This document shows positions 33,821 through 43,273 of a stretch of DNA of 64,000 nt, one piece after another. The first letter of the stretch is position 1, and each line of letters starts with the position of its first letter. The notes beneath the pieces were generated by a model that had not been told where the DNA came from, searched no databases, and saw nothing but the letters and a program-made list of their open reading frames with translations. The DNA lies in the NCBI RefSeq assembly GCF_030929555.1, contig NZ_JAVFVT010000003.1, forward strand, positions 186,001-250,000, written 5' to 3'. The translations under genes and the position numbers were made by a program. Source of the stretch: Paenibacillus sp. LHD-117 (GTDB lineage Bacteria > Bacillota > Bacilli > Paenibacillales > Paenibacillaceae).

Positions 33821-36646
33821 ATGCTGGAAGCAGTGTCTTTGCGAACGGAATATCTGGATAATCCAGTGGGGTTGGATTCGGTCAAGCCGCGACTGGGATG
33901 GAAGCTTCGAAGCGACGGAAAAAATGTGCTACAATGCGCATATCAATTGCAAGCATCTGCAACCAAAAGTTTCGCTGACGTGACGTGGGACAGCGGGAAA
34001 ATGGAGACAGGCCAATCGCAGCATGTCTTGTACGCCGGTCCCAAATTGGAATCAATGCAGCGCGTATATTGGCGGGTCAAGGTATGGAACAATGTTGGAG
34101 AGGAATCGCCGTTCAGCGAGCCGGTGTATTTTGAAATCGGACTGTTGCATCCTGCGGATTGGAAGGCTCGTTGGATCGAACCGGAGAAAGAGGTAGACAT
34201 CGACGCCTATAAACCGGCTCCGTATATTCGGAAGGAGTTCGACGTGAAGAAGGGCCTCGTCTCGGCAAGAGCCTATCTGACGGCGAAAGGATTATATAGC
34301 TTTTATTTGAACGGGATCGAGGGTACGGACCACTTGTTTACGCCGGGATTCACCTCCTATCATAAGAGGCTGCAGGTCCAATCGTACGATGTGACTCGCC
34401 TTCTGCGCGAAGGACCGAATGCGCTGGGGGTCATTCTCGGGGACGGTTGGTGGAGAGGCACCACCGGCGGGGCAAGCTTGAAAAACAACTTCGGCTATAA
34501 AGTAGCCTTTCTGGGACAACTGGTGTTGACCTACGAGGACGGAAGTCGCGAATTGATCGCCAGTGACGATTCCTTCAAGACCTCCCGCGGACCTTTGCTG
34601 AAGACGGACATGAAGGCGGGAGAGGTCTATGACGCCACAATCGATATCGAAGGCTGGAACAAGACCGGATATGACGATTCCGGATGGGAGCAGGTCGCCG
34701 TCACGGAGGATGGATACGACAACTTAATCGGTACGAACAGCGTGCCGGTAAGAACGAAAGAACGTTTCACGCCTAAAGTGCTGCGGACGCCGAACGGAGA
34801 AACGGTACTCGACTTCGGGCAAAATATCGCCGGTTGGGTCGACATGCAGGTCCAAGGAGACGCGGGAACGGAGGTAGTTCTCGTCCATGGAGAAGCGTTG
34901 GACAATAACGGAAACTTCACGTTGCAAAATCTTGCGCACGGAGAATTGGCGGATTTCCAAGAGGTCCATTACATTTTGGCAGGGAACGGGGTAGAGAGCT
35001 ACCGTCCGCGTTTTGCCATCTTCGGCTTCCGTTATGTCCTGCTGAAAAATTACCCGGGTACAATCGATCCGCAAAACTTTACGGCGGTCGCTGTCTATTC
35101 CGATATGGAAGAAACGGGCGAGTTCACTAGTTCGCATCCGTTGATCAATCAGCTCGTATCCAACTCCAAATGGAGCCAGAAGGGTAACTTTATGGAGGTC
35201 CCTACCGACTGCCCGACACGGGAGAGGGCTGGATGGACGGGGGATGCGCAGGTTTATTCCAGAACGTCGTCCGATTTCATGAATGTGTATCCTTTCTTCG
35301 AAAAGTGGATGGCCGATCTGGCAGTCGAGCAGTTCCTCGATGGATCGGTGCCAAGCACGGTACCGACTGTAATCGGCTACCACAATTTAGCTGAATGGGA
35401 GCGGCTTTCCAAGACAAGCACCAATCCGATGATGGCGTTTCGCAAGCCTGGAGTAGCCAGCATGCTTGACGGATCTTCGGGTTGGGGAGATGCGGCCGTC
35501 ATTATCCCATGGACCATGTACCTATGCTACGGCGACAAGTCGATTCTGGAAAAACAGTTCGATTCCGCGAAGGCGTGGGTGGACTATATGGCCTCAAACG
35601 CGAAACAATCGAACCAACGATTTAAAGATACCCCCGTTTATCAAAATTATACCGACGGGGAGCTTGACGCGAATTACGTGTGGGATACGAAGTTCCATTG
35701 GGGAGAATGGCTGGAAACCGACACGGAATTTACGGATCTGGCTGCGGTATTAACGAAAACCGGCGGATGCTTCCCTGACGTTTCGACGGCTTATTTTGCT
35801 TACTCCACAAGGCTGCTTGCCGAGATGGCGCAAGTGTTAGGAAAGACCGAGGAGGAAGCGAAGTACCGGGAGCTCTACGGCAAAATCAAACGCGTGTACA
35901 ATCGGTATTTTATTAAAGAAGACGGTCAAATTCTTGAAGGAAGGCAAGCGCCGAATGTCCGAACGCTTGCATTCGGATTAGCGGATGACGACAAAAAACA
36001 AGCCGTTGCGGACAGGCTCGCGCAACTGGTCACGGAGCAAGACTTTCATCTGAACACGGGTTTCCTGTCGACGCCGTTCATTCTCCAGGTGTTGGCGGAT
36101 TCCGGACATGCGGATATCGCTTTCCGGTTGTTAGAGCAAGACTCTTGCCCGTCGTGGTTGTATGCCGTCAGCAAGGAAGCGACGACGATCTGGGAAAGCT
36201 GGAGAGGAATGAAGCCTGACGGCGAGTTCTCCGGATCGCTCAACCATTATTCGTACGGAGCCGTATGCGATTTTCTATTCGCGGGCGTAGCCGGAATCCG
36301 TCCGGTATGGGACGCGCCGGGCTATAAACATTTTATTTTGAAACCATTGCATGGGGGAACGCTTACGCAAGCGTCCGCTACGTTCGAATCCCTCTACGGG
36401 ACGATTCAATCGAGCTGGGAAAAGACGGAACAAGGGATCGCCTATCATTTCGAAGTGCCGGCCAATACGACGACGACGATCATGCTTCCGGGCAACCAAG
36501 ACGACCTGAAGAACGGATTCGAGGATTTCCCGGATGCGCGTTACGAAGATGGCCGAATCCTGTTTACGGCGGGAAGCGGCGAATATCGCTTTAGAGTGAC
36601 CGAACAAGTCGCGAAAGCGGTATCAAAAAAGTCGTCAAAGTGTTAG
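33821..36646 (+). CDS. GH78 alpha-L-rhamnosidase
   Basis: 941 residues after AGGAGG, no signal peptide. An N-terminal beta-rich part (LRTEYLDNPVGLD...) is followed by the carbohydrate-binding part with GDGWWRGTTGG and the (alpha/alpha)6 barrel with DCPTRERAGWTGDAQV (near residue 463) carrying catalytic acidic residues, and a C-terminal beta domain. It releases L-rhamnose from glycosides such as those of flavonoids or saponins. The last codons (KSSKC, stop) lie inside the regulatory unit of promoter 4. Confidence 0.95.
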   Translation: MLEAVSLRTEYLDNPVGLDSVKPRLGWKLRSDGKNVLQCAYQLQASATKSFADVTWDSGKMETGQSQHVLYAGPKLESMQRVYWRVKVWNNVGEESPFSEPVYFEIGLLHPADWKARWIEPEKEVDIDAYKPAPYIRKEFDVKKGLVSARAYLTAKGLYSFYLNGIEGTDHLFTPGFTSYHKRLQVQSYDVTRLLREGPNALGVILGDGWWRGTTGGASLKNNFGYKVAFLGQLVLTYEDGSRELIASDDSFKTSRGPLLKTDMKAGEVYDATIDIEGWNKTGYDDSGWEQVAVTEDGYDNLIGTNSVPVRTKERFTPKVLRTPNGETVLDFGQNIAGWVDMQVQGDAGTEVVLVHGEALDNNGNFTLQNLAHGELADFQEVHYILAGNGVESYRPRFAIFGFRYVLLKNYPGTIDPQNFTAVAVYSDMEETGEFTSSHPLINQLVSNSKWSQKGNFMEVPTDCPTRERAGWTGDAQVYSRTSSDFMNVYPFFEKWMADLAVEQFLDGSVPSTVPTVIGYHNLAEWERLSKTSTNPMMAFRKPGVASMLDGSSGWGDAAVIIPWTMYLCYGDKSILEKQFDSAKAWVDYMASNAKQSNQRFKDTPVYQNYTDGELDANYVWDTKFHWGEWLETDTEFTDLAAVLTKTGGCFPDVSTAYFAYSTRLLAEMAQVLGKTEEEAKYRELYGKIKRVYNRYFIKEDGQILEGRQAPNVRTLAFGLADDDKKQAVADRLAQLVTEQDFHLNTGFLSTPFILQVLADSGHADIAFRLLEQDSCPSWLYAVSKEATTIWESWRGMKPDGEFSGSLNHYSYGAVCDFLFAGVAGIRPVWDAPGYKHFILKPLHGGTLTQASATFESLYGTIQSSWEKTEQGIAYHFEVPANTTTTIMLPGNQDDLKNGFEDFPDARYEDGRILFTAGSGEYRFRVTEQVAKAVSKKSSKC

Positions 36647-36673
36647 TCGGCACTAGGGTCATACGGATACGAT
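36608..36673 (+). promoter_or_regulatory. Class 1 regulon promoter 4 (importer binding protein operon)
   Basis: Units start at 36608 (GTCGCGAAAGCGGTATC) and 36631 (GTCGTCAAAGTGTTAGT), 23 bp apart. The -10 is TACGAT at 36668 (37 bp on, one base more than elsewhere). Both units are inside the end of the GH78 coding sequence; the TAG stop is part of GTTAGT. Confidence 0.75.
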
Positions 36674-36710
36674 GAAGGTGTAAGTTAAAGTTAAATGAGG
36701 GGGGATTGCA

Positions 36711-38261
36711 ATGAGAAAAAATTTGAGATTTGTCGTTTTGACAATTGCAGCGGTCATGTTGATGGGGTTGATCAGCGCGTGCTCGTCGTCTAACAACGGA
36801 GAGGACGGTGCAACAAACAGCCCATCGAGCAATCCGTCGAGTACGCAGGAGCCCGGCGCTAGTTTGGACGAAGCAACAAAAGATCCTTTCGAAATCGCGC
36901 TTGCGCTGCCGATCATTGGAGCAACGCCGCCAGATCTAGCGTTGGTTCAAGAAGAAATGAGCAAGATCACGAAAGCGAAAATTAACGCAACCGTAAGAAT
37001 TTTGCCCATCAGCATTGGCGCATGGACACAACAAATGAATTTGATGTCATCCAGCGGCGAGAAGCTGGACCTGATGTTCGAATTTGGACAGGGCTATAGC
37101 GCTGATATGGCAGCAGGAAAAATTATTCCGCTTGACGGTCTCTTGGATCAATATGGCGCGGGTATCAAAGGAGCGATTGGTCCGGAGTATTTGGCTAGCG
37201 CCAAGCTTAAAGGAGAAACTTTCGGCGTACCTGTGTACAAGGACTATACAACCGGAACAAATTCGATCCTCATGGATAAAGCACTGGTGGACAAACATAA
37301 GATCGATGTAACCTCCATCAAAGGACTCGATGACCTGGATCAGGTATTTAAGACGATTAAGGAAAACGAGCCCGGTATTGTACCGTTTGCGGTAGGGTTA
37401 TCCGTTCCTTCGGATAAGTATGGCGATTATGACAGGCTGGGCAATCGATTTGGCGTTTTGCCTGGATTCGACAATGGGCTTAAGGTTGAAAACATATATG
37501 AGTCCAAAGAGTACGAAGACTATTTGAATAAGATGCACAGCTGGTTTAAGGCTGGATATATCAACAAAGACGCGGCTACAAGCCAAGTCAACGGTACGGA
37601 AATGGTGAAGGCGGGCAAAGCCTTTTCTTACTTCGACGGCCTTAAGGTCGGAGGAGCGGAAGTACAAAGCGCAGCAGCAGGCAAAGAACTCATCGCTGTA
37701 CCGATATCGTCGAACACCTATGCGACAACAACCGATGCAACGGCGGGATTGTGGGCGATCTCCAACAATTCGACGAATCCCGAAAGAACGATGATGTTCC
37801 TGGACCTCATGTACACGGATAAGGATCTTGCCAATTTGTTCGTGCGGGGTATTGAAGGTAAACACTATGTGAAGGTGTCGGATACCACGATTGATTATCC
37901 GGAAGGCATCGATGGGACTACGGTAGCGTATAAAATTCAAATCTGGATGGCCCCCAACCCATCCATCGCCTATACGATGACTTCTGACTTGCCAAAATTA
38001 TGGGAGTTAACGGCGGAAGCGAATAATAACGCGATCAAATCGAAAGCGCTCGGCTTCGCATTCAATTCGGAGCCGGTCAAGAACGAAATTACAGCTCTCA
38101 ATAATGTCATCGAACAATATAGAAAGGCCCTGGAGTCGGGAACATTCGATCCGGCAGACAAACTGCCAGAGCTCAGAGAGAAGCTTAAGTCGTCAGGGAT
38201 TGATAAAGTCATCGCGGAAAAGCAGAAGCAGCTGGACGAGTGGGCGGCATCGAAAAAATAA
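36711..38261 (+). CDS. ABC importer binding lipoprotein (LplA-like)
   Basis: 516 residues after GAGGGGGG. A signal peptide ends in LISAC (Cys near residue 24), followed by a Ser/Asn-rich linker. The rest is a large family-1 binding protein with PFEIALALPIIGATPPDLAL and GLWAISNN. It partners with the permeases at 43274 and 44251 to form an LplABC-type importer of oligosaccharides. Its gene heads an operon with GH43, GH43 and GH1. Confidence 0.9.
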   Translation: MRKNLRFVVLTIAAVMLMGLISACSSSNNGEDGATNSPSSNPSSTQEPGASLDEATKDPFEIALALPIIGATPPDLALVQEEMSKITKAKINATVRILPISIGAWTQQMNLMSSSGEKLDLMFEFGQGYSADMAAGKIIPLDGLLDQYGAGIKGAIGPEYLASAKLKGETFGVPVYKDYTTGTNSILMDKALVDKHKIDVTSIKGLDDLDQVFKTIKENEPGIVPFAVGLSVPSDKYGDYDRLGNRFGVLPGFDNGLKVENIYESKEYEDYLNKMHSWFKAGYINKDAATSQVNGTEMVKAGKAFSYFDGLKVGGAEVQSAAAGKELIAVPISSNTYATTTDATAGLWAISNNSTNPERTMMFLDLMYTDKDLANLFVRGIEGKHYVKVSDTTIDYPEGIDGTTVAYKIQIWMAPNPSIAYTMTSDLPKLWELTAEANNNAIKSKALGFAFNSEPVKNEITALNNVIEQYRKALESGTFDPADKLPELREKLKSSGIDKVIAEKQKQLDEWAASKK

Positions 38262-38296
38262 TATAGGCAAGAGGGTTCTACCACTAAGGCATCACA

Positions 38297-38391
38297 GGGC
38301 TTAATGGGACGCTTGGGCGCATCGATCTGAAGCAACTTGATCGGATCGAAGCGTCTCTCGAAGCGTCATTCATTAGGCCCTCTATTTTTCG
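38297..38391 (+). terminator. Long hairpin between binding-protein gene and GH43 gene
   Basis: AGGGCTTAATGGGACGCTT pairs imperfectly with AAGCGTCATTCATTAGGCCCT, with a nested hairpin inside and CTATTTTT after it. It probably acts as a partial terminator or message stabiliser, favouring the binding protein over the downstream enzymes. Confidence 0.5.
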
Positions 38392-38410
38392 ATCGAAGCG
38401 GGAGGTAAAT

Positions 38411-40186
38411 ATGAATTATTTATGCAATCCGATTAACATCAGCTACAAGTACCAATTCAACAAAACCATGAGCGGCGAAATATCTGTTTCCCGCGAAGCA
38501 GCCGACCCGTCAATGATTATGTTTAAGAGCAGATATTATATATTCCCGTCGATGACCTGCGGTTTCTTGTACAGCGACGACATGGCAGAATGGAAGTTCT
38601 ATGCACTTAAAAGCCTGCCGGCCTACGATTACGCTCCCGACGTAAGAGTTGTTGGCGACTATGTATATTTCTGCGCATCTTCACACGAAAGCTGCAGCTT
38701 TTACCGTACGAAGGATTTATTCAGCGACAAGTTCGAAGAAATCAAGAGCGCGTTCCCATTCTGGGATCCGAATCTGTTCGCGGACGATGACGGACGAATC
38801 TATTTGTACTGGGGCTCTTCACCGAACTTGCCCCTCTATGGCATAGAACTCAACCCTGCAGACATGATGCCTATCGGCGAGAAAAAAGAACTGATCGTCA
38901 GTAACGTCAACGAACTTGGCTATGAAAGATCTGGGGAAAATCATGTGCCGCCACGTTCACCCGAACAAATTGCCGAAATGCTTAAAGGGTTTGAGCAAGG
39001 TTCAGAAGGTATGTCAGAGGAGCTGAAAAATTCGGCACTGGCATACATCACTGGTGCGCCTTATATCGAAGGAGTTTGGATGAATAAGCATAACGGCATC
39101 TACTATCTGCAGTATGCAAGTTCCGGCTCGCGTTATAACGTGTATGGAGATGGGGTATACGTGGGGGACAGCCCGCTGGGCCCTTTCAAGCTTGCAAAAA
39201 ACAATCCGTATTCCTATAAGCCGGGTGGATTTATCCCTGGGGCCGGACACGGTTCTACCATGGAGGATCAATATGGGAATCTATGGCATACCGCAACGAT
39301 GCGCATCAACATGAGCCACCATTTCGAACGGCGCGTTGGCATATGGCCGGCAGGCTGGGATCATGACGGGGATCTGTTCTGCAATCAGCGATACGGTGAC
39401 TGGCCGATCAGTGTAGAGCAGGCAAAGCTCGACCCTTGGGCAAAACCGGAATGGATGCTTCTCTCCTACGGCAAAACGGCGAAGGCTTCATCTTGTGCGG
39501 AGGGTAAAATCCACACCAGCGTAACCGATGAAAACGTGCAGACCTGGTGGAAGGCATCTTCGAACAAGCCGGGCGAGTGGATAGAGGTAGACCTCGGCAA
39601 AGAATACGATGTTCATGCGGTACAGATTAATTTTGCGGACGATGGTCTCTCCCTTCCTCTTCCGGAGGGGGCAGAACTTAAAGGTGCTCTGCACGAGCAA
39701 CGATGGATAGATGAAACTCCGCAGCCGACGCGATGGAAACTTGAGGGCTCGACAGATGGCAGTAACAACTTCGTCATCGAGGACAAGAGCGATGCCAACA
39801 CCGATCTTCCCCATGACTTAGTAGTCAATGAGAAGGGAATAAAGGCAAGATTTATTAAACTCACAGTAGTGGCTCTTCCATATGGACAGGCTGCCTGCGT
39901 ATCCGGATTGCGAGTATTCGGACTTGGCAGCGGCAAGGCCCCCGAAAAGGCAACGGATCTTACCGTAAATCGCGCAGGCGATCTAGACCTTGATTTAAGC
40001 TGGAAGGGTACAGGTACCGGCTACGTTGTAGAGTGGGGATACGCGCCTGACAAGCTATATCACAGCTACCAGGTTTTCGAACAGAGCGTAAGAATAGGCG
40101 GACTCGTCAAAGGGCAGGAAACCTATATAAGGGTAGATAGCTTCAACGACAGTGGCATCACAGAAGGTGACATAATCAAGGTATAA
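38411..40186 (+). CDS. GH43 enzyme with discoidin-like and FN3-like C-terminus (copy B)
   Basis: 591 residues after GGGAGG, no signal peptide. Close paralogue of the protein at 28634: same start (CNPINISYKYQF), EAADPSMIMFKSRYYIFPSM, FWDPNLF and YIEGVWMNKHNGIYYLQYA (acid Glu near residue 220), and the same discoidin-like and FN3-like ends. Two copies in separate operons of one regulon suggest related but not identical substrates. Confidence 0.85.
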   Translation: MNYLCNPINISYKYQFNKTMSGEISVSREAADPSMIMFKSRYYIFPSMTCGFLYSDDMAEWKFYALKSLPAYDYAPDVRVVGDYVYFCASSHESCSFYRTKDLFSDKFEEIKSAFPFWDPNLFADDDGRIYLYWGSSPNLPLYGIELNPADMMPIGEKKELIVSNVNELGYERSGENHVPPRSPEQIAEMLKGFEQGSEGMSEELKNSALAYITGAPYIEGVWMNKHNGIYYLQYASSGSRYNVYGDGVYVGDSPLGPFKLAKNNPYSYKPGGFIPGAGHGSTMEDQYGNLWHTATMRINMSHHFERRVGIWPAGWDHDGDLFCNQRYGDWPISVEQAKLDPWAKPEWMLLSYGKTAKASSCAEGKIHTSVTDENVQTWWKASSNKPGEWIEVDLGKEYDVHAVQINFADDGLSLPLPEGAELKGALHEQRWIDETPQPTRWKLEGSTDGSNNFVIEDKSDANTDLPHDLVVNEKGIKARFIKLTVVALPYGQAACVSGLRVFGLGSGKAPEKATDLTVNRAGDLDLDLSWKGTGTGYVVEWGYAPDKLYHSYQVFEQSVRIGGLVKGQETYIRVDSFNDSGITEGDIIKV

Positions 40187-40238
40187 CTGAGAATTAGGAA
40201 CTGAACCTGATTAAGAAATAAACTAAGGAGAGTAAGCT

Positions 40239-41813
40239 ATGGCATCATTCAAAAATCCAGTTATCCCGGGCTTTCATCCCGATCCCAGCGTTTGCAGAGT
40301 CGGAGAAGATTACTATCTGGTTACGAGCTCCTTCGATTATTTTCCGGGCATTCCGATTTTCCATAGCAAGGACTTGGTGAACTGGCGTCAGCTCGGCCAT
40401 GTGTTGACGCGAGAAAGCCAGTTGCCGCTTAAGGGCATGCTTCCGCCGGGATATTCTCAAGGAATTTATGCGCCAACGATTCGTTATCACGACGGACGTT
40501 TCTACGTCATTACGACGAACATTTCCGTCCAGAAAAGCTTCTATGTGCGGGCAGAACGTCCGGAAGGGCCTTGGTCTGAGCCGATCTACCTTGAGGGCTG
40601 GGGTGGCGTCGATCCGTCATTGTTCTTCGATGAAGATGGCAACGTGTATTTGACGGGCACGGCTAACTTTTATGGGGAAAGCGCAGGTATTTATCAAGCG
40701 GAGATCGATATCGCAAGCGGGACATTATTAAGCAAGCGGCGGTTGATATGGGAAGGTACGGGCGGAAGCCATCCCGAAGGTCCGCATCTATATCGGATCA
40801 ACGGATGGTATTATCTCATGGTGGCGGAGGGCGGAACGGAATACGGACACATGGAAACGATCGCGCGGAGCCGCAGCCCGTACGGTCCGTTCGAGAGCAA
40901 TCCGGCTAACCCGATCCTCTCCAATCGAAGCACGCCGAAGCCGATTCAGGGGACGGGACATGCCGATCTCGTACAAGCTGCAGACGGCAGCTGGTGGTGC
41001 GTGTTTCTAGGCATCCGGCCGGTCGCTAACGCGAAACGCCATATCCTGGGTCGCGAGACGAATCTGGCGCCCGTCACTTGGAACGAAGAAGGTTGGCCGG
41101 TTGTCGGCAATCTTGGCAGAGCCGAGCTTGAGCACGATGCCGGGAGCTTGCCGCTAGGAGAGCCTATCGAGTGGGAAAGCCGGGATGATTTTGATTCGGA
41201 TAAGCTTCAGCCGGTTTGGAATTTCTACCGAAATCCCGTCCCGGATTCGTGGTCTCTGACAGACCGGGCGGGATGGTTGACGCTCAAGGGGCAGGCTTGC
41301 ACCTTGAACGACAAAGATTCGCCGGCGTTCGTCGGCCGCAGACAGCAGCATCTAAATTGCGAGATCAAGACCCTGCTGGAGTTTGGGCCGTCGGAAGAAG
41401 GCGAAGAGGCCGGACTCACCGTATTCATGAACGAAAAATTCCATTACGAAGTTGCCAAAACGATGAAGGACGGCAAGCCAAAGCTTATCCTGAGGCGCCG
41501 GGTCGGAAGTATCGTACATGTCGCAGCAGAAGTGGATTACGCCGAACCGACAGTTATTTTAGGCGTACAAGCGAACGAAGTGTTATATACGTTTACGTAC
41601 GCTGCTCCAGGCAAGGAACCCGTCGTGATTGGAAAGGGTGAGACGGCTTTCCTATCCAAGGAAGTCGCGGGGGGCTTTACCGGCGTGTTCTTCGCGATGT
41701 ATGCGACCGGGAATGGGAAGAACGCAACAACGCCTGCTCATTTCGATTATCTCGACTATCGGCCTTTGGAAGATAAACCGATGGATTTTTTCACGATTAT
41801 GTCACTATCTTGA
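40239..41813 (+). CDS. GH43 beta-xylosidase-like enzyme
   Basis: 524 residues after AAGGAG, no signal peptide. It begins NPVIPGFHPDPSVCRVGEDY (catalytic Asp near residue 14) with FDYFPGIPIFHSKDLVNW; GGSHPEGPHLY holds the acid Glu near residue 180. A C-terminal beta-sandwich (residues 310-520) is typical of the xylosidase/arabinofuranosidase subgroup. It probably removes terminal xylose or arabinose in the cytoplasm. Confidence 0.9.
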   Translation: MASFKNPVIPGFHPDPSVCRVGEDYYLVTSSFDYFPGIPIFHSKDLVNWRQLGHVLTRESQLPLKGMLPPGYSQGIYAPTIRYHDGRFYVITTNISVQKSFYVRAERPEGPWSEPIYLEGWGGVDPSLFFDEDGNVYLTGTANFYGESAGIYQAEIDIASGTLLSKRRLIWEGTGGSHPEGPHLYRINGWYYLMVAEGGTEYGHMETIARSRSPYGPFESNPANPILSNRSTPKPIQGTGHADLVQAADGSWWCVFLGIRPVANAKRHILGRETNLAPVTWNEEGWPVVGNLGRAELEHDAGSLPLGEPIEWESRDDFDSDKLQPVWNFYRNPVPDSWSLTDRAGWLTLKGQACTLNDKDSPAFVGRRQQHLNCEIKTLLEFGPSEEGEEAGLTVFMNEKFHYEVAKTMKDGKPKLILRRRVGSIVHVAAEVDYAEPTVILGVQANEVLYTFTYAAPGKEPVVIGKGETAFLSKEVAGGFTGVFFAMYATGNGKNATTPAHFDYLDYRPLEDKPMDFFTIMSLS

Positions 41814-41831
41814 GGAGAGGAGTAATTCATT

Positions 41832-43103
41832 ATGACAAGAAGTTTTCCCGACGATTTCTACTGGGGGGCCTCGACGGCCGCCCATCAGGTGGAAGGAAAT
41901 AATACCCACTCCGATTTCTGGCTTATGGAAAATTTGGAGGGATCGATTTTTAAGGAGCGTTCGGGCAGCGCCGTAGACCACTATCGGCTGTTCAAGGAAG
42001 ACATTGCGCTGCTCTCCTCGTTCGGATTAAATTCGTATAGATTCTCCATCGAATGGGCGAGGATTGAACCGGAAGAAGGGCGTTTCGATCCGGATGCTAT
42101 TGAACATTATCGGGATGTATTGTTGGCCTGCAAAAACTCGAATGTAACGCCGATTGTCACCTTGCACCATTTCACAACGCCGCAATGGCTTATTCACGCG
42201 GGCGGATGGGAATCGGCTGAGACGCCTGCCCGTTTTGCCCGTTATTGTGCCCATGTCATGAGGGAATTAGGCGAGTTGATTCCTTTTGTTTGCACGATCA
42301 ATGAAGCGAATATCTCCATCGGAATCGCGAAAATCATTATGCGGCATCAAGCCGGGGGAGGCCAAGCGCAGGTCGGAATCAATACGGATAGTATGAGCCA
42401 GATGCAAAAATATTTTATGGCATTGGGGCAAGCATTCGGCGTTCATCCGCAAGAGGTACACTCTTTCCTCGGTGCTCGTACGGAGAAAGGGCTAGAAGTT
42501 ATTTTCAAATCGCATACGGAGGCGAGAAGCGCGATTCGTCAGGCGAGTCCGAATACCCGGATTGGACTGTCTTTGTCGCTGTATGATATTCAATCGATCC
42601 CAGGCGGAGAAGAGCTGGCTGCTGAAGCTTATCACGAAGAATTTCTGCAGTTTCTTCCGTATCTGGAAGATGACGATTTCTTTGGTTTGCAAAATTATAC
42701 CCGCATGGTATATGGGCCGGATGGACTTCAGCCGGTTCCCGCGGATGCGGAAAAAACCCAGATGGGGAACGAGTATTATCCGGAAGCGCTTGGGGGAGCC
42801 GTTCGTTTCGTTTCCAAGCATCTGAAGCAGCCGCTTATGATCACGGAAAACGGAATCGCGACGGACAACGACGAACGCCGCGTTGCGTTTATCGATCAAG
42901 CGTTGAAAGGCGTACAAGCTTGTATTTCGGAAGGAATACCGGTCATTGGTTATATGCACTGGTCTCTGCTCGATAACTTCGAATGGCAGCTCGGCTTCTC
43001 GAAGACGTTCGGATTGATCGAAGTGGACCGGTCGACGCAAGAACGCAAGCCCAAACCGAGCGCGTATCATCTCGGGAGCATCGCTAGGGAAAATTCGATT
43101 TAA
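41832..43103 (+). CDS. GH1 beta-glucosidase-like enzyme
   Basis: 423 residues after GGAGAGGAG. FPDDFYWGASTAAHQVEGNN marks the GH1 N-terminus; the acid/base is in CTINEANIS (near residue 158) and the nucleophile in MITENGIATDN (near residue 339). NFEWQLGF near the end is also typical. No signal peptide. It is the last gene before a strong terminator, in the operon started by promoter 4. Confidence 0.95.
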   Translation: MTRSFPDDFYWGASTAAHQVEGNNTHSDFWLMENLEGSIFKERSGSAVDHYRLFKEDIALLSSFGLNSYRFSIEWARIEPEEGRFDPDAIEHYRDVLLACKNSNVTPIVTLHHFTTPQWLIHAGGWESAETPARFARYCAHVMRELGELIPFVCTINEANISIGIAKIIMRHQAGGGQAQVGINTDSMSQMQKYFMALGQAFGVHPQEVHSFLGARTEKGLEVIFKSHTEARSAIRQASPNTRIGLSLSLYDIQSIPGGEELAAEAYHEEFLQFLPYLEDDDFFGLQNYTRMVYGPDGLQPVPADAEKTQMGNEYYPEALGGAVRFVSKHLKQPLMITENGIATDNDERRVAFIDQALKGVQACISEGIPVIGYMHWSLLDNFEWQLGFSKTFGLIEVDRSTQERKPKPSAYHLGSIARENSI

Positions 43104-43111
43104 GAGCGGTT

Positions 43112-43141
43112 GAAGCCGGATCCTGGAGAGGATCCGGCTTC
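43112..43141 (+). terminator. Terminator after the GH1 gene
   Basis: A 12-base perfect stem GAAGCCGGATCC/GGATCCGGCTTC with a six-base loop, followed by AAAATT rather than a long T run. Confidence 0.7.
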
Positions 43142-43161
43142 AAAATTAAACGGGGGGAAAA

Positions 43162-43226
43162 GTCGTCAAACCGTTATCTAAAAAGTCGTCATTCCGTTAG
43201 TTGGCCGTGCGGTCATCCCTTATGAT
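43162..43226 (+). promoter_or_regulatory. Class 1 regulon promoter 5 (importer permeases)
   Basis: Units start at 43162 (GTCGTCAAACCGTTATC) and 43185 (GTCGTCATTCCGTTAGT), 23 bp apart, with TATGAT at 43221. Confidence 0.85.
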
Positions 43227-43273
43227 AAGGATAGTCAGAAACAGAAAACACATGAACAGGAAGGGGAACGACT

